From the NCBI GenBank assembly GCA_014529385.2, contig CM043954.1, positions 9,564,830 through 9,628,829 on the forward strand: a stretch of 64,000 nucleotides of DNA, written 5' to 3'. The stretch comes from Adiantum capillus-veneris (lineage: Eukaryota > Streptophyta > Polypodiopsida > Polypodiales > Pteridaceae). A program made the position numbers and the translations under genes. A model generated the notes under the pieces. The model had not been told where the DNA came from. It ran no database searches and saw only the letters and a program-made list of their open reading frames with translations. Each line of letters starts with the position of its first letter. Within the stretch, counting starts at the first letter, position 1. Below are positions 1-10,322 of the stretch, piece after piece.

Positions 1-1
1 A

Positions 2-905
2 AATGAGAGACATATTGCTAAATTTAAGACTGATTTAAATGCTACTTTGAAGGTGAAAGATTTGGGGTTGTTGCATCATTACAATTTAAGCAGTGTGATG
101 GTGGTATTGCCTTGTGTCAGAAAATTTACATAGAGACATTGCTATGTAAGTTTGGACTTGAGCATTGCAAATCTATTGCCACTCGCATGGAAACAGGTTT
201 GAAGTTGAGTCTACATGATGCTGCTGATCCTGTTGATTTCATTCTTTACCAAAATGTTGTTGGATGCCTCATTTATGTATGTAACATGAGGCCGGATATT
301 AATTTTGCAGTCTCACAGGTCAACAGATTTATGCATAGCCTAGGGTCTAAGCATTGGCATGCTTTCAAGAGGATGTTCCGCTACTTGAGTGGCACTTTAC
401 ATCTTGGCTTGTTTTATCCCAAGGGGGGATCATTGCTGTGAGAGTTAAATGCTTTTTCGGACTCAGATTGGGCTGGTTGTTTTGACACGTGAGTGTCCAC
501 AAGTGGTTTTTGTTTCATGCTTGGTAGTTCATGTATATCATGGCTGAGCAAGAAGCAACCTATTGTGGCCACTTGTAGTTGTGAGGCTGAGTACAGGGCA
601 GTCTTCACAGCTACGGTTGAGTGTGTATGGCTTAGACGCCTTATGGATGATTTGGGTGTTGGAGAGGACACTGCCAACCTTATCTACACTAACAGTCAAA
701 GCGCATTGGCAGTTGCGAGGATCCTAGTTTTTCATGCTTGCAAAAAGCACATTGAGGTGCATTACCACTATGTTAGGGAGAGGCTCTCAGCAGGAGAGAT
801 CTTATGTGCCAACACAGGACAACCTTGCAGATCTTTTCACAAAGGCATTGTCTCATGAGAAGTTCGAAGCTTTTCACAACGCTTTGGGCTTACTCCCTTT
901 TGTGG
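2..905 (+). pseudogene. Ty1/copia polyprotein fragment, RT C-terminal part and RNase H (broken)
   Basis: The plus strand encodes the end of a Ty1/copia reverse transcriptase (KVKDLG near 50, then YQNVVGCLIYV and RPDINFAVSQV near 245-320) followed by RNase H (SDSDWAGC near 460, STSGFCFMLGS near 495, CSCEAEYRA near 575, VPTQDNLADLFTKAL near 805-855, a typical copia C-terminal signature). It is inactive: a frame break near 83-90, a TGA near 440, a TGA near 490, and a +1 frame shift near 803-808 split it into pieces. The left end is cut by the window and the right end stops at the LTR that begins at 925, so the copia LTR is not seen. The family assignment is secure from motif order; no activity is expected. 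Confidence 0.9.
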
Positions 906-1083
906 ACCGATCATGTCCTCATAGTGACGGACACAAAGCGGACCCCAAACCCCGATGGGCTCTAAAACGCCGGGGACCAAATGGTGCGCCTCGAGCTTGC
1001 CACGGTAAAGTGAACATGGGGCACCACCTAGCTTTGAGCGGCTAGGATGCAAAACCACAATGATATGAACACCGCAAACCTAC

Positions 1084-1088
<5 letters not shown>

Positions 1089-1140
<52 letters not shown>
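1089..1140 (+). repeat. (GA)26 microsatellite in LTR
   Basis: Pure GA run. The same position in the sister LTR (10284-10320) holds a CA run instead, so the repeat has changed motif between two copies of one LTR. Confidence 0.95.
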
Positions 1141-1143
<3 letters not shown>

Positions 1144-2202
1144 ATTTGCAAATGATGAAAACCCTCGGGGGTGTGAGGGTGAATTATTTCTGCAATATTT
1201 ACAAAGCGGCATGACGTGGTGGTAGAGAGGTAGGGAGAGGAGGTGGTGCAGCCTACTTGGTGCGTTCTCTAAGACGACTCAATGATTGTGAATACTTACG
1301 ACCAAGAGCGTACATACGTGTGTGCATCGACCATTGGAGTCGAGATATGGATGTGGTTCCCTTCGCATGATGCAATTCCCAAGGCAAACCCAACATACAA
1401 GCCCCCTCCCCGTGATGGTGATAGTGTCAATCCTTCCCACTACACTCTACCAAATTCTTGGCTCCTCATGAATTGCCCCCCCCCCCCCGATAGTGACCTC
1501 TTAGTGCTAATTTATAGGTGTTGGCTGCTTGGATTATGGTAATCCCAGTGTGATTAGGGTAAGCTTAATCAGGGAGACAAAGCAAGTGGTGGGCCCGGTG
1601 TGGTTGACCCTTTCTTTGTTTTGGGAGGTTATTAAAAGATGGGAATCTCTAGGTGGGCCTTTGTGACCATCACCTAGAGAGAGGATCTGACCATCACCTA
1701 GAGGGAGGATGTTTACAAAAAATGGAAATTTACAATGGCTCGGGTGAAAACTAAAGATAATGATGAAAATAACCTATAAATTATTGGGATGGCGTCGTGG
1801 TTGCGTGTTGCCGGCAAATGGTGTGCTGCTGGTGCGTCGGTGTCGACCATACTTCTTTTTGGAGTCGGTCGGGACATGCATTCAGCGCATTTTCTCTTTT
1901 TGTTGTTGGCGGCGCGTGCTTTGGATCCTTCTTCTTTATTCGTCGATGTCGTAGTTGTTTCTCCTCCTTTGTATTTTTGATGCACTGCGTATATGCGTGT
2001 GTGTGTATGTATTCGTGCATGAGGGCGGGTGTGTGTGTATGTATATGTGTGTGTGTGCGAAAAACGTGCGTGGGAAGGGGGGCTTTATATATATAGTTTT
2101 TTTTGTTTTTTTTTTTTGTTGATGGCGGATGGCCTGCTTTCTACTGCGCGAGGAGGAGAGGGGGGGGGGGGAATGGGGTAGGGGTAGAGAGAGTGTCTGT
2201 GC

Positions 2203-2203
<1 letters not shown>

Positions 2204-2244
<41 letters not shown>

Positions 2245-2541
2245 GATGGCCTGCTGCAGTGCGTGAGCGCCCGGGTGGGAGAGTGGGTGGTCGTGCGGAC
2301 TGAGCGCATAGCGCCGAAGGTAGAGAGGGGAGGGGGGGGGGGTGATTGTGTGTGTGTGTGTGTGTGTGTCTGTGTGTGTGTCTGTGTGTATTGTGTGTGT
2401 GTGTGTGTGTGGATGGATGGCCTACTGCGGTGCATGAGTTCCCGGGTGGGAGAGTGGGTGGTCTTGGGGACTGAGCGCACAGCACCAAAGGGAGAGAGGG
2501 GAGGGGAGGGGGGTGATTGTGTGTGTGTGTGTGTGTGTGTA
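2204..2541 (+). repeat. Compound (TG)n microsatellites in LTR
   Basis: TG runs at about 2204-2240, 2347-2412 and 2517-2541 are separated by a duplicated roughly 120-bp unit (ATGGATGGCCT..., GGTGGGAGAGTGGGTGGTC), so this part of the LTR is itself a short tandem array. The sister LTR has one unit fewer (about 11349-11535). Confidence 0.9.
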
Positions 2542-2590
2542 TGTATGGTGTGAGAGAGAGAGAGTGGTCTTATTGCTACTGTCCGTGAGA

Positions 2591-2592
<2 letters not shown>

Positions 2593-2683
<91 letters not shown>

Positions 2684-2786
2684 CCTCATGCATGGCCTAA
2701 GCGCCCGAGTGAGAGAAAGAGCGGTAGTCACGGAGTGAGCTGAGAGAGAGATATTGTGAGGGAGAGGGAGGGGTGAGGTGTGGATA

Positions 2787-2878
<92 letters not shown>
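2593..2878 (+). repeat. Long (GA)n microsatellites in LTR
   Basis: GA runs at 2593-2678 and 2788-2878 flank a unique segment beginning ATTCCTCATGCAT. Homologous but shorter runs lie at 11632-11678 and 11787-11824 in the other LTR. Confidence 0.95.
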
Positions 2879-2881
<3 letters not shown>

Positions 2882-2899
2882 GGGAGATGGAGGGGTGAG

Positions 2900-3460
2900 G
2901 CTTGGGAGTGGGGTAGGGGAGATGTGTGGGTGAGAGAGAGAGGGGGGGGGGGTTCTACTGTCTTTCATGGGAGCTTGAGGACGAGGGAAGGGAAACAAGT
3001 CAATGGGTGGGAGTGAGGGAATATATCAGCGGGCCAAAGGGGGGGGGGGAATGAGGCCAAGGGAAGGTGAGGCGAGCGGGTGGGGAAGAGGGTGAGGGAT
3101 CGGGGAAGGAACATTGGCGGGCCAAAAAGGGGGGGGTAATGAGAGTTGGGGGGGGGGGGATGTAAAGGGTGAGTGTAGGAATTAAGAAAGCGTAGGGGGG
3201 GGGTTTCCATGCGGCTAACACCGAGGGAGCACGAGAGAGGGGTCAGGGGTTTTTTTTTTTTCAAAGCTTCCGCCTGGTCGGGGGGTTTGAGAGTGGGGGT
3301 AAATTGGGAGAGAGGATATTAGGGAGGGGGGGGGTATGTAGGGAAAATGAGGGAGAGAGAGAGAGAGAGGGGGTGTTATTTATCCAATGCCCGTCGGGTG
3401 GGAGGGGGAATAAGCTACGGGGGGTACTGAGAGTTGGGGGAGGCGGGGGGGGGAATGAGT
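2900..3460 (+). other. G-tract-rich LTR segment (C-rich on element sense strand)
   Basis: At least ten runs of six or more G occur on the plus strand, several within 20-60 bases of one another. The homologous segment 23790-24350 has the same pattern, including a G run of about 23 at 24028-24050. The G strand is antisense to the element. Confidence 0.85.
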
Positions 3461-3498
3461 TTTTTTTTCTTTGATTTTTGAAAGTCGGCTATCATTAG

Positions 3499-3510
3499 CC
3501 CTCTCCCTTT
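3499..3510 (-). other. Polypurine tract of the Tat-like element
   Basis: On the minus strand this reads AAAGGGAGAGGG and lies four bases upstream of the 3' LTR start (TGATAGCC). A purine run here primes plus-strand DNA synthesis in LTR elements. It is the evidence used to set the LTR edge. Confidence 0.75.
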
Positions 3511-3522
3511 GGCTAGAGGCAT

Positions 3523-3966
3523 TCATGCTTCTAGCCCTTTTCCTGCTTCTTCAGCTGTAGAGTTAGAGGGTTCTCCCTCTTCTGGAATGTCTAGCACAAA
3601 TTCTGGGTCAAACCTAAGAAAATACCTTTTCAGCCTCCATCCATTGACCCTAGTCTTGTGATTTCTCCCATCTACTTCCATTAGCTTATAGCTGCCGTTG
3701 TCATAGCGTTTCTTGATGATGAATGGCCCTTCCCATCTGGGTTGAGATTTCTTATCCTTCCTAGTGTCAAATCTATTGTCGTATCGCAGAACTAACATGC
3801 CTTTTTCTAGACCTTTTTCTTTAAGCCCTTGATTGAAAGTGAGCCGACGTCGCTCTTCCTGTGCTGCATAGTGATTGATTGCTTCTTCCCTATCTAGTTG
3901 GAGTCTCTCTAGATCCAAAATGTGGTTTCGGAGGTTTACAATTGGATGGTGTGTCTGGCTAGCCAA
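3523..3966 (-). CDS. Tat-like pol C-terminal region (integrase C-terminal part), partial
   Basis: An open frame of about 147 codons. It includes GMLVLRYDNRF and RWEGPFIIKKRYDNGSYKL, the small beta-barrel-like module that follows the integrase core in Ty3/gypsy pol (the GPF/Y-type motif, here GPFI). The C-terminal tail is acidic (DIPEEGEPSN) and shows no chromodomain. It is separated from the integrase core by a break near 3970-4100. A diverged copy of this region is found at about 61060-61500. Confidence 0.8.
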   Translation of the reverse strand: MASQTHHPIVNLRNHILDLERLQLDREEAINHYAAQEERRRLTFNQGLKEKGLEKGMLVLRYDNRFDTRKDKKSQPRWEGPFIIKKRYDNGSYKLMEVDGRNHKTRVNGWRLKRYFLRFDPEFVLDIPEEGEPSNSTAEEAGKGLEA

Positions 3967-3969
3967 GAC

Positions 3970-4690
3970 TCGTAAGCTGGCTATTTGTACCTCAATGGGT
4001 AGAATTGCCTCCTTCCCATAAACTAGATGGAAAGGAGTGAAACCTAGTGATGTTCAGAACGTTGTTCTGTAGGCCCAAAGAGCTTCCATGAGATGTTTAT
4101 CTCAGTCCCCTGTGTGGTTGTTCACCTGTTTTGTGATGATTTTGCAAATTATTCCATTTACCTTCTCTACCAGACCATTGCATTGTGGGTAGTATGGTGT
4201 GTAATGCCTACGTGTGATGCCTAGCTTCTTCATCATTTCTCCCACCAAATCACCTCTGAATTTTGTTCCTCTATCTGATATCTCAAGAGGAGTGCCAAAA
4301 CGGCAAACGATATGCTCAAAAATGAAATTTTCCACCTCTTGGGCTATAATGCGGGTGGTGGCCATTGCTTCTGCCCATCGAGTCATGTAGTCTACACCCA
4401 CTATGATGTACAGTTTACCTGATTGGGCCCTTGGTAAAGGACCGATTGCATCTATTCCCCATTTCTCAAAAGGACCATATGAAATGATAGGGGTTTGTGG
4501 CTCGTAGGTTAACGTGCAATCACTGGACACTTGACAAGCCTTACATGTTTTACACCAATGGTGTATATCCTTGTTCAAGGTAGGCCAAAAGTATCCTGCC
4601 TGTAGTATCTTCCTACTGGTGATATCTAGAGCAAAATGACGTTGCAGACTCCGTCATGGCAACTTGAAAGTACCTCTCTGATTTCACTGG
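3970..4690 (-). pseudogene. Tat-like integrase (zinc finger and DDE core)
   Basis: The minus strand encodes the integrase HHCC module (a CHDGVC-type segment near 4640-4690, then HHWCKTCKACQ near 4535-4565). The catalytic core follows, with the three acidic residues visible: Asp in WGIDAIGPLP (near 4455), Asp in ISDRGTKF (near 4265) and Glu in CNGLVEKVNG (near 4165). The open frame 4102-4578 covers the core. Frame breaks near 4630 and below 4100 separate it from its neighbours, so the polyprotein cannot be made whole. It would insert element cDNA into chromosomes. Confidence 0.88.
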
Positions 4691-5290
4691 AGGTTGCCAC
4701 CCTCCTGAGAATTTGATCATTGCACTTACAATACAAGTGGTCGTCTATAAGGTGGTACCTAGTAGCCTTCCTTACCAGCCATTGTTTTTGGCCTTTGGTG
4801 TGTCCTGCTAGACATTCTCTTGTATCTAGAAAACTGATGATATCAGGCATAGCATCACTACCTTGGAATAGGGGTAGTTTTAATTTGATTGCTCCTACGA
4901 AAACTTCTTGTATTCTTTCTTTAGCTAGTGCATCTGCCTCTTGATTTTCTTCTCTGGGGACATGGAAGAGTTTCACTGTTTCAAACTTCTTTAGGAGGTC
5001 TTTAACTTGCCGAAGTTGACCAAGTAAAACCTGATTTTTGCACTCCCAGGTGCCATTTATCTGCCTTATCAAAAGCAAAGCGTCGCCGAACACATTTAGG
5101 CGTTGAATTCTTTGTGAAACACATTGTTCCAACTCAAGGATTAGGGCTGCATATTTTGCTTCATTGTTGGAGTGGGAGTGTAATAACTGCCCCATGGAGA
5201 ATACTCTTTCTTGTTGTTTATTGAAAATGACCATGCCTGCTGCAGACTGATCCATTGTTCTCTTGTATGCTCCGTCAAAGAAAAGAGAGT
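4690..5290 (-). CDS. Additional archaeal-type RNase H (aRNH) of Tat-like pol
   Basis: This is a second RNase H between the gypsy RNase H and integrase, the hallmark of the Tat clade. Catalytic acids can be picked out: Asp in FDGAYKR (near 5275), Glu in NNEAKYAAL (near 5160), Asp in VFGDALLLI (near 5080) and Asp in NQEADALAKE (near 4935). All four are present, so the fold and active site look intact, although the surrounding polyprotein is broken. In the family this enzyme is thought to supply the RNA-degrading activity because the ordinary RNase H is degenerate. Confidence 0.85.
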
Positions 5291-5312
5291 GAGCTCTCTC
5301 TAGCTTAGGACT

Positions 5313-6083
5313 TTATATCGCTGGTGTTCCTTCCTTTGCTTCCGTGTTGACCTTCAGCTTCTTCTCATAATGGCGATGAGTGCGAATTCTTGCTAAACTA
5401 GCCCTGGTGGAGTTTTCTACTTGCATGGTATAGTCAAACTCTTGTAGTCTAATTAACCACTTTGAGATCCTAGATGAGACATCCATGTGTCGCATTACAT
5501 ATGGGAAAACCTCCTCCATTTTCAGGATTACAAAGGGTCTAGGCAGGAGATAGGAGCGGAACTTTGTAGTAGCAAACATTAGTGCCAGAACCATGTGTTC
5601 TACTTCGGTAAATCCTTTTTCTTATGGGGTCATGACCCGACTAGAGAAGTAAATAGGGCGCATGAAAGAAGTTTTGGAATCCTTTTGCATTAGCACTGCT
5701 CCTAGTGTATCATTTCCCACACTAGGGTTCACATAAAATGGCTCGTCCCACTTAGGAGGTGAAATAGTGGGAAGCTTAGCTAGGATTTGCTTCACTTCAG
5801 TAAACTGCTGCTCGTTCTCTTCACTCCATGAGAAGACATCCCTCTGGGTGAGTTGTTGTAGGGGAAGGACCACTTGAGATAGTAGGTGACTGAACCTGCT
5901 TAAGTATCTTACCTTCTGAAGGAAAGAAACCAGCTGCTTGGTGGTGGTGGGTGATGATAAAGATACCAGAGCCTGAATCTTGCTAGGGTCCGCCTCGATT
6001 CCTTTTGCTGAAATTACATGACCAAGGAGAGTGCCTTTGCTCTCACCAATGTGACACTTGTCCACGTTGAGTTGGCCAACCAA
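5313..6083 (-). pseudogene. Degenerate gypsy RNase H and RT connection of Tat-like pol
   Basis: LGHVISAKGIEADPSK (near 6010) is the RT/RNase H connection. PFYVNPSVGNDTLGAVLMQ (near 5700) is the RNase H start, with Asn where the family's catalytic Asp is expected. A stop near 5620 separates two open pieces (5622-6083 and 5313-5594). The second contains KWLIRLQEFDYTMQVEN. Loss of the catalytic residue here is common in Tat elements with a second RNase H, so it need not be recent decay. Confidence 0.8.
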
Positions 6084-6107
6084 GGTTTGCAGCCTGGTTA
6101 AGCCATT

Positions 6108-7325
6108 TTAGACTTTTCTTAAATGAAGGGCTCGTGAGCTATAAATGCAAAAATCATCTATGAAAACCCGTATTGATGTTCCAAAGTAGGGTTGGAAAAC
6201 AAAATTCACATAACGTTGAAATCTGGCCGGGGCGTTAGTGAGGCCAAACGGCATCACTCTGTAGGAAAAACATCCCCAAGGTGTGATGAAGGTTGTCTTC
6301 TTCTGATCTTCCTCCACAATTCTAATCTGGAAGTATCCTGAGTAGCCATCGCATACTGTGTAGCGTTCGTGACCTACCACTTCATTGAGTATTTCATCCT
6401 GGAATGGGAGGGAAAAGTGGTCCCTCTTCGTGGCTGCATTGAGAGGTTTATAATCCACACAGACTCTCCACTTACCACTTTTTTTTGGTGTGACTACTAC
6501 TGGGGAGACCCATTCTGAGTCTTCGACAAGATAGATGAAACCTGCTTGTAGCAAACTTCTCACTTCCTTAAGCAATGCCTCTTGTTGGATTACTCCAAGT
6601 CTTCTGAGCTTTTGTACTACGGGTTTGCTGCCTTCCTTGAGCTTTATGTGGTGTTGCACTACTGTAATTCCTGGGATCTTATCATAGCCATCAATGAACA
6701 AAGTAGTGAAGTTACCTAACATGGAGACGTACTCCTTCCTTTCTTCATTGGTTAACTCATTTGAGAGAATTTTTTGTAGCTTACCTGCATTCTCCAAGGA
6801 CTGCATACCTGATGATCCCTCTTGGTTTGCCAAGGTTGCTTCAAATTGTGTTAATCTGTTTGGGTCTTTAAGAATGACTCCCATTACCTCGATGCTACTG
6901 TCACTTCCGTCGGTGGTGGTCGTCTCTTCTCCTGAGGTAGATGAGTAGTTGCTGGTGGACTCATCTTCTGAAGCCTCTAAGATCATGTTGCGCTGCTTTC
7001 TAGTCCTCATGTCGTAGAATATGGACTTCCCTTTAGCATCTTTGATCTGGATCATTTCAGTGCTCCAGTCTTGTTTAGCTTCCATATCCATAAGCCGAGG
7101 CCTTCCAAGAATGATGGGGTAGCCCTCCCCTTTGTGTGGCATGACGAAGATGTCTACCTCCACTTCTGTGTTGAATGCTTTTACTTTGATTGCATTTACA
7201 ATGCCTACGCATTTCACTCTTACTTTGCCATCTTGGCTTGGCAAGGTGCCAGGCTACTTACCTCTAGACCTAGATGGTGCATCATCTTTTTGCTCATGAC
7301 ACATATTTGCGCGCCACCATCTATG
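6108..7325 (-). CDS. Tat-like protease and reverse transcriptase (long open frame)
   Basis: The retropepsin active site IDGGAQICVM lies near 7300, just upstream of the open frame 6108-7244, and the protease end ILGRPRLMDMEAKQDW is near 7085. After an acidic linker, RT shows WRVCVDYKPLNA (near 6445), the first catalytic Asp in CDGYSGYFQI (near 6340), MPFGLTNAPARFQ (near 6240) and the FIDDF catalytic pair (near 6150). All RT catalytic residues are present over 378 codons without a stop, the best-preserved coding piece of this element. The enzyme copies element RNA into DNA inside a cytoplasmic particle. Confidence 0.9.
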
Positions 7326-7779
7326 TAGACGTTTGAAATCCGTTGCCCCTTGATGGCAGGATGTCGCCGAGATGCCTCCCAGAGATAGCCCCAGCTATCC
7401 TAGGTCTTGACTTCCTGGTACTTACAATTTTCGTCCATTGCCTCCTCATTCTGGGTGCAAGGTGGAGTAATTGGGGCCAAGTTATCTTCGGGCCCTGCAG
7501 TAACACATCGTGAACTAAGTCATAGGGTTTTGCATACTCACCTAGTGAGAAGTCCACGATGTCTATCTTCCGCCGCGGTTTAGCTGCTTGCTTGCTAGAC
7601 TCGGCCTTCCCTTTCATCTTCTCTTCTCTTTGAGATGCCTCCTCATGCCTCGCACGCTTCACTCCCAAAGAATCCACTTCTTCTACCTTCGCTTTTCCTT
7701 TGTGCTTCTCTCGAGCTGACTCTTCTACCTTCGCCTTCCCTTTAGCCTCCAAGCTAATAACACTCACCGTTTGGTTCAC
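7321..7779 (-). CDS. gag-protease linker, Lys/Glu-rich
   Basis: An open frame of about 152 codons between the gag zinc knuckle and protease. It is highly charged, with repeats of a GKAKVEE-type motif, so it is probably disordered. Its end (MRRQWTKIVSTRKS) leads toward the protease in another frame. No recognised domain. Position and strand make it part of the gag-pol polyprotein. Confidence 0.6.
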   Translation of the reverse strand: MNQTVSVISLEAKGKAKVEESAREKHKGKAKVEEVDSLGVKRARHEEASQREEKMKGKAESSKQAAKPRRKIDIVDFSLGEYAKPYDLVHDVLLQGPKITWPQLLHLAPRMRRQWTKIVSTRKSRPRIAGAISGRHLGDILPSRGNGFQTST

Positions 7780-8753
7780 AGCAGGTGGTGGGGGTAGTGG
7801 TGGAATGAGAGGTTGGGGTGGTGGTTGCTATTGTATAGGTGGTCGAAGGATTTGGACTGGTGGGATTGGTCCTGGCTGCCTAGGTGGTGGTGGTCTTGCT
7901 GTCGGCGGGATCTGATTCTGTCTCCCCCCTCTATTGAAATTCTACCTCCTTGGGTGTGGGCAATAGTACATTCCATGGCCATCTTCCCCGCAGTTGTAAC
8001 AGTGGTACTCTAGGTTCTGCCTTCATTGTCCCCTTCCTTGTTTTGGGTTTTTGTCAGATGCATGCCCTTGCTGCACCAGATGCACATATAAACTCTCTAG
8101 CTAGCTGGGTGGTGATGCGACTCAGCAGGTCTTGCTGTTCTTTTGATGCCTCCTGCAGTTGGACTCTACGATTGGCTGTTGCAGCCACTGGGGTTGGTCG
8201 GGCCGATCTTGTTTCCTCTTAACTCGTTTACTCTTGCTTGCATTCACGGCTTCTTATCTTTAAGGAGGGCTACTTCGACTGCCAACTCATATGTTGCAGG
8301 AAACCTTCCCTTCACCTTCTCTCTAAGCGGCGACCATAGACCAGCAATGAAACGGTCCTTCTTTAGGAAATTATACGCTCCTTTGCCTTCCTCCAGTGTG
8401 GAAAACCATCTCTCCCATAAGTCCACAAACTTTGACTCGTAGGTGGCATACTCCAACAGGCCTCCCTTCTTTAATTCTGTCAGTAGCTGCCATAGCTTCT
8501 CCGAGGTTGTGCCTCCACCAAACCTCTTTACAAAAGTAGCCCTTAACACATCCCATGCATTCTTGGTAGCCTGGGGCAATGCATTATACCAGGACTTGGC
8601 CTCTACTTTCATCAATAGAGGAAAAATTCTAAGTCGTGAAACGGCGTCATCTTTGTTGGAGACGACAGAAGCAATGTCAAAATCATCCAAAAAGTCAGTG
8701 GTGAGATCCTCTCCCTTCTTTCCACTGAACGTGGGGAAAGAAATACTTGCCAT
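7780..8753 (-). pseudogene. Tat-like gag with CCHC zinc knuckle
   Basis: The first 169 codons (8244-8753) start MASISFPTFSGKKGED and contain the gag capsid signature (AKSWYNALP, WDVLRATFVKRFG, FVDLWERWF). ATG at 8753 is the first in frame and follows a T/C-rich stretch. About 240 bases further on, a nucleocapsid zinc knuckle is encoded at 7960-8001, CYNCGEDGHGMYYC, a complete C-x2-C-x4-H-x4-C. Breaks between capsid and knuckle make it a pseudogene. Gag forms the virus-like particle and the knuckle binds element RNA. Confidence 0.85.
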
Positions 8754-9091
8754 GGTGGTGACTTCGGAAATTACAAACCTTTTTCTTTCTTTTTTTTCTT
8801 TTACATCAACAATAGCGGCTCATAGCGGCTTTTTACACGGGTGGGTGGATAGGTCAAAACAGGATAAAAATAGAGACATTAAAGGAATGATGGTAATCTA
8901 ATATGGGGAGAATGATAGGGTTTGGGGAATTGAGGATTTCTCCTAGTTCCGCCGCACCGAATAAGTAAACAATCTTCTGTTGGTAGAAGACTTTCCTATC
9001 TACATAGATATTCACATGCATATGCTACAAGAATCTGAAAGGGAATGCCGTCGGCCCGTTTTCCATCATGCACAGAGGATGGAATACTTAA
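8754..9091 (-). other. Non-coding gap between upstream ORF and gag
   Basis: No open frame of note. The minus strand just upstream of gag is A/G-rich. It could hold a splice acceptor or internal leader for gag, but I see no firm signal. Confidence 0.4.
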
Positions 9092-10051
9092 TTATACTCT
9101 TATCGTGCTAGTGTTGATGAGTCGACACATCCACAAGAGGTCGTCGCCTTTCATGGGCTCCACCTTTCCTTCCTTGCTCAGCACATACGGGGTGATGGCG
9201 ACGCGTCTGACCACTCCCAGCCTCTTGGCTAACAACAATTGCAGGTAACTTCCGTAATCGGTGTGTTGCATGAATTCTACTCCATTCAGTTGCAACTCGT
9301 CTGCAGCCCATTGGGTTTCTCCCGTGGTAGAGAGCTTCTTCAGGATAAGTTGTACAGGGAGAGGAGGAAGGTCCTCCACTCGCTTTCCAAAACAGCGAGA
9401 GCAGTAGCCGAACCACTCTTCTCTAGGACATGGGAATCTTATTACCACTTCTTCTTCTGGATTGTCGAAGTGGATTGGTAGCACTCGCATGAGTCGTGCA
9501 AATCAGTAGGCGACCTTCCGCCGCTTAGCTTTGGATGACTTCTTCTTTGACAAAGTGGGTACAACCCGGCTTTCTGAGCTTGAAGCACTTGCTTGGATAG
9601 ATGCTTCTCCCTTCAGGGTCATGTGTTTCCAGACAGGCTTATCTTCTCCTTGCCTTTGGCTCGAGCAGCCCCTTTAGGCCACTTCGGAGTTATATCTTTG
9701 ACTACAGCTTCTTTAGGGAAAAGAGGTCTCACCGTTTTCTTCCCTTCCTTGACATGAATGATTTCTTCACAATGAATGTTGATGTAGATGACTTCAGCCC
9801 TTTCGCTGCCTTCGTTGGTGGCACTCATTGATAGTGTTACTTGGTTGACAACAGTGATGGCACTTCACCAATCTCCCACCTGATGCTTTCGATTTATAGC
9901 TAGAACGAGCGACACGAGATGGAGAATTTACCTCTTGAATGCTGATGACACTGCAGCCTGGCAGTAGCACCTCAATGAAGGCGTCTAGTGCCTCCTTCGT
10001 CTCCTCTTCTTCCGTCCTCCAGTTAGAAAATTCCTTCAGCCACTCGTCCAT
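9092..10051 (-). pseudogene. Upstream ORF preceding gag in the Tat-like element
   Basis: Three minus-strand open pieces follow one another between the 5' LTR and gag: 9794-10051 (starts MDEWLKEFSNW, ends with a Cys/His cluster KCHHCCQPSNTINECHQ), 9619-9828, and 9092-9490 (MRVLPIHFDNPEEE). They read as one product interrupted by frame breaks. I recognise no domain. Ogre-type Tat elements are known to carry an extra ORF1 of unknown function upstream of gag, and position and strand fit that. The Cys/His cluster could be a zinc-binding site but does not match CCHC spacing. Confidence 0.6.
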
Positions 10052-10107
10052 GATTGATAGTGGGCGTCACTTTCAACATTGTAAACTGAAGGGTCTTAGA
10101 AAAGCCC

Positions 10108-10127
10108 TCCTCAGTGGGGGCACCGAA
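10108..10127 (-). other. Candidate primer binding site of the Tat-like element
   Basis: Immediately after the 5' LTR end the minus strand reads TTCGGTGCCCCCACTGAGGA. The position is right for a tRNA primer site. The tRNA was not identified; it is not the initiator-Met site used by the chromoviruses in this window. Confidence 0.5.
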
Positions 10128-10281
10128 TGACGGACGCAAAGCGGACCCCGATCCCGACGGCCTCTAAAACGCCAGGGGCCAAATGGCGCACCTCGAGCCT
10201 GCTACGATAAAGTGAACAGGGGGCACCACCTAGCTTTGAGCATCTAGGACGCAAAACCACGATGATATGAACACCGTAAAC

Positions 10282-10283
<2 letters not shown>

Positions 10284-10320
<37 letters not shown>
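10284..10320 (+). repeat. (CA)n microsatellite in LTR
   Basis: Pure CA run occupying the place of the GA run of the sister LTR. Confidence 0.95.

Positions 10321-10322
<2 letters not shown>

Larger units (their letters stand above)
925..3494 (-). repeat. 3' LTR of the Tat-like element (2570 bp)
   Basis: On the plus strand the LTR runs from TGACGG at 925 to GCTATCA ending at 3494, so on the element's own strand it has the canonical TG...CA ends. It matches 10128-11876 plus 23786-24350. Its right edge is supported by the polypurine tract just outside it at 3499-3510. The body is unusually simple: GA and GT microsatellites at 1089-2877 and dense G tracts (on the plus strand) at 2900-3460. The only ORFs inside are low-complexity Ser-Leu, His-Thr or Arg-Glu repeats, which I do not regard as genes. 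Confidence 0.85.

Noticed and set aside
2085-2998. Long Ser-Leu, His-Thr and Arg-Glu reading frames
   Set aside because: They are translations of GA, GT and CT microsatellites in several frames at once, with no non-repeat domain.
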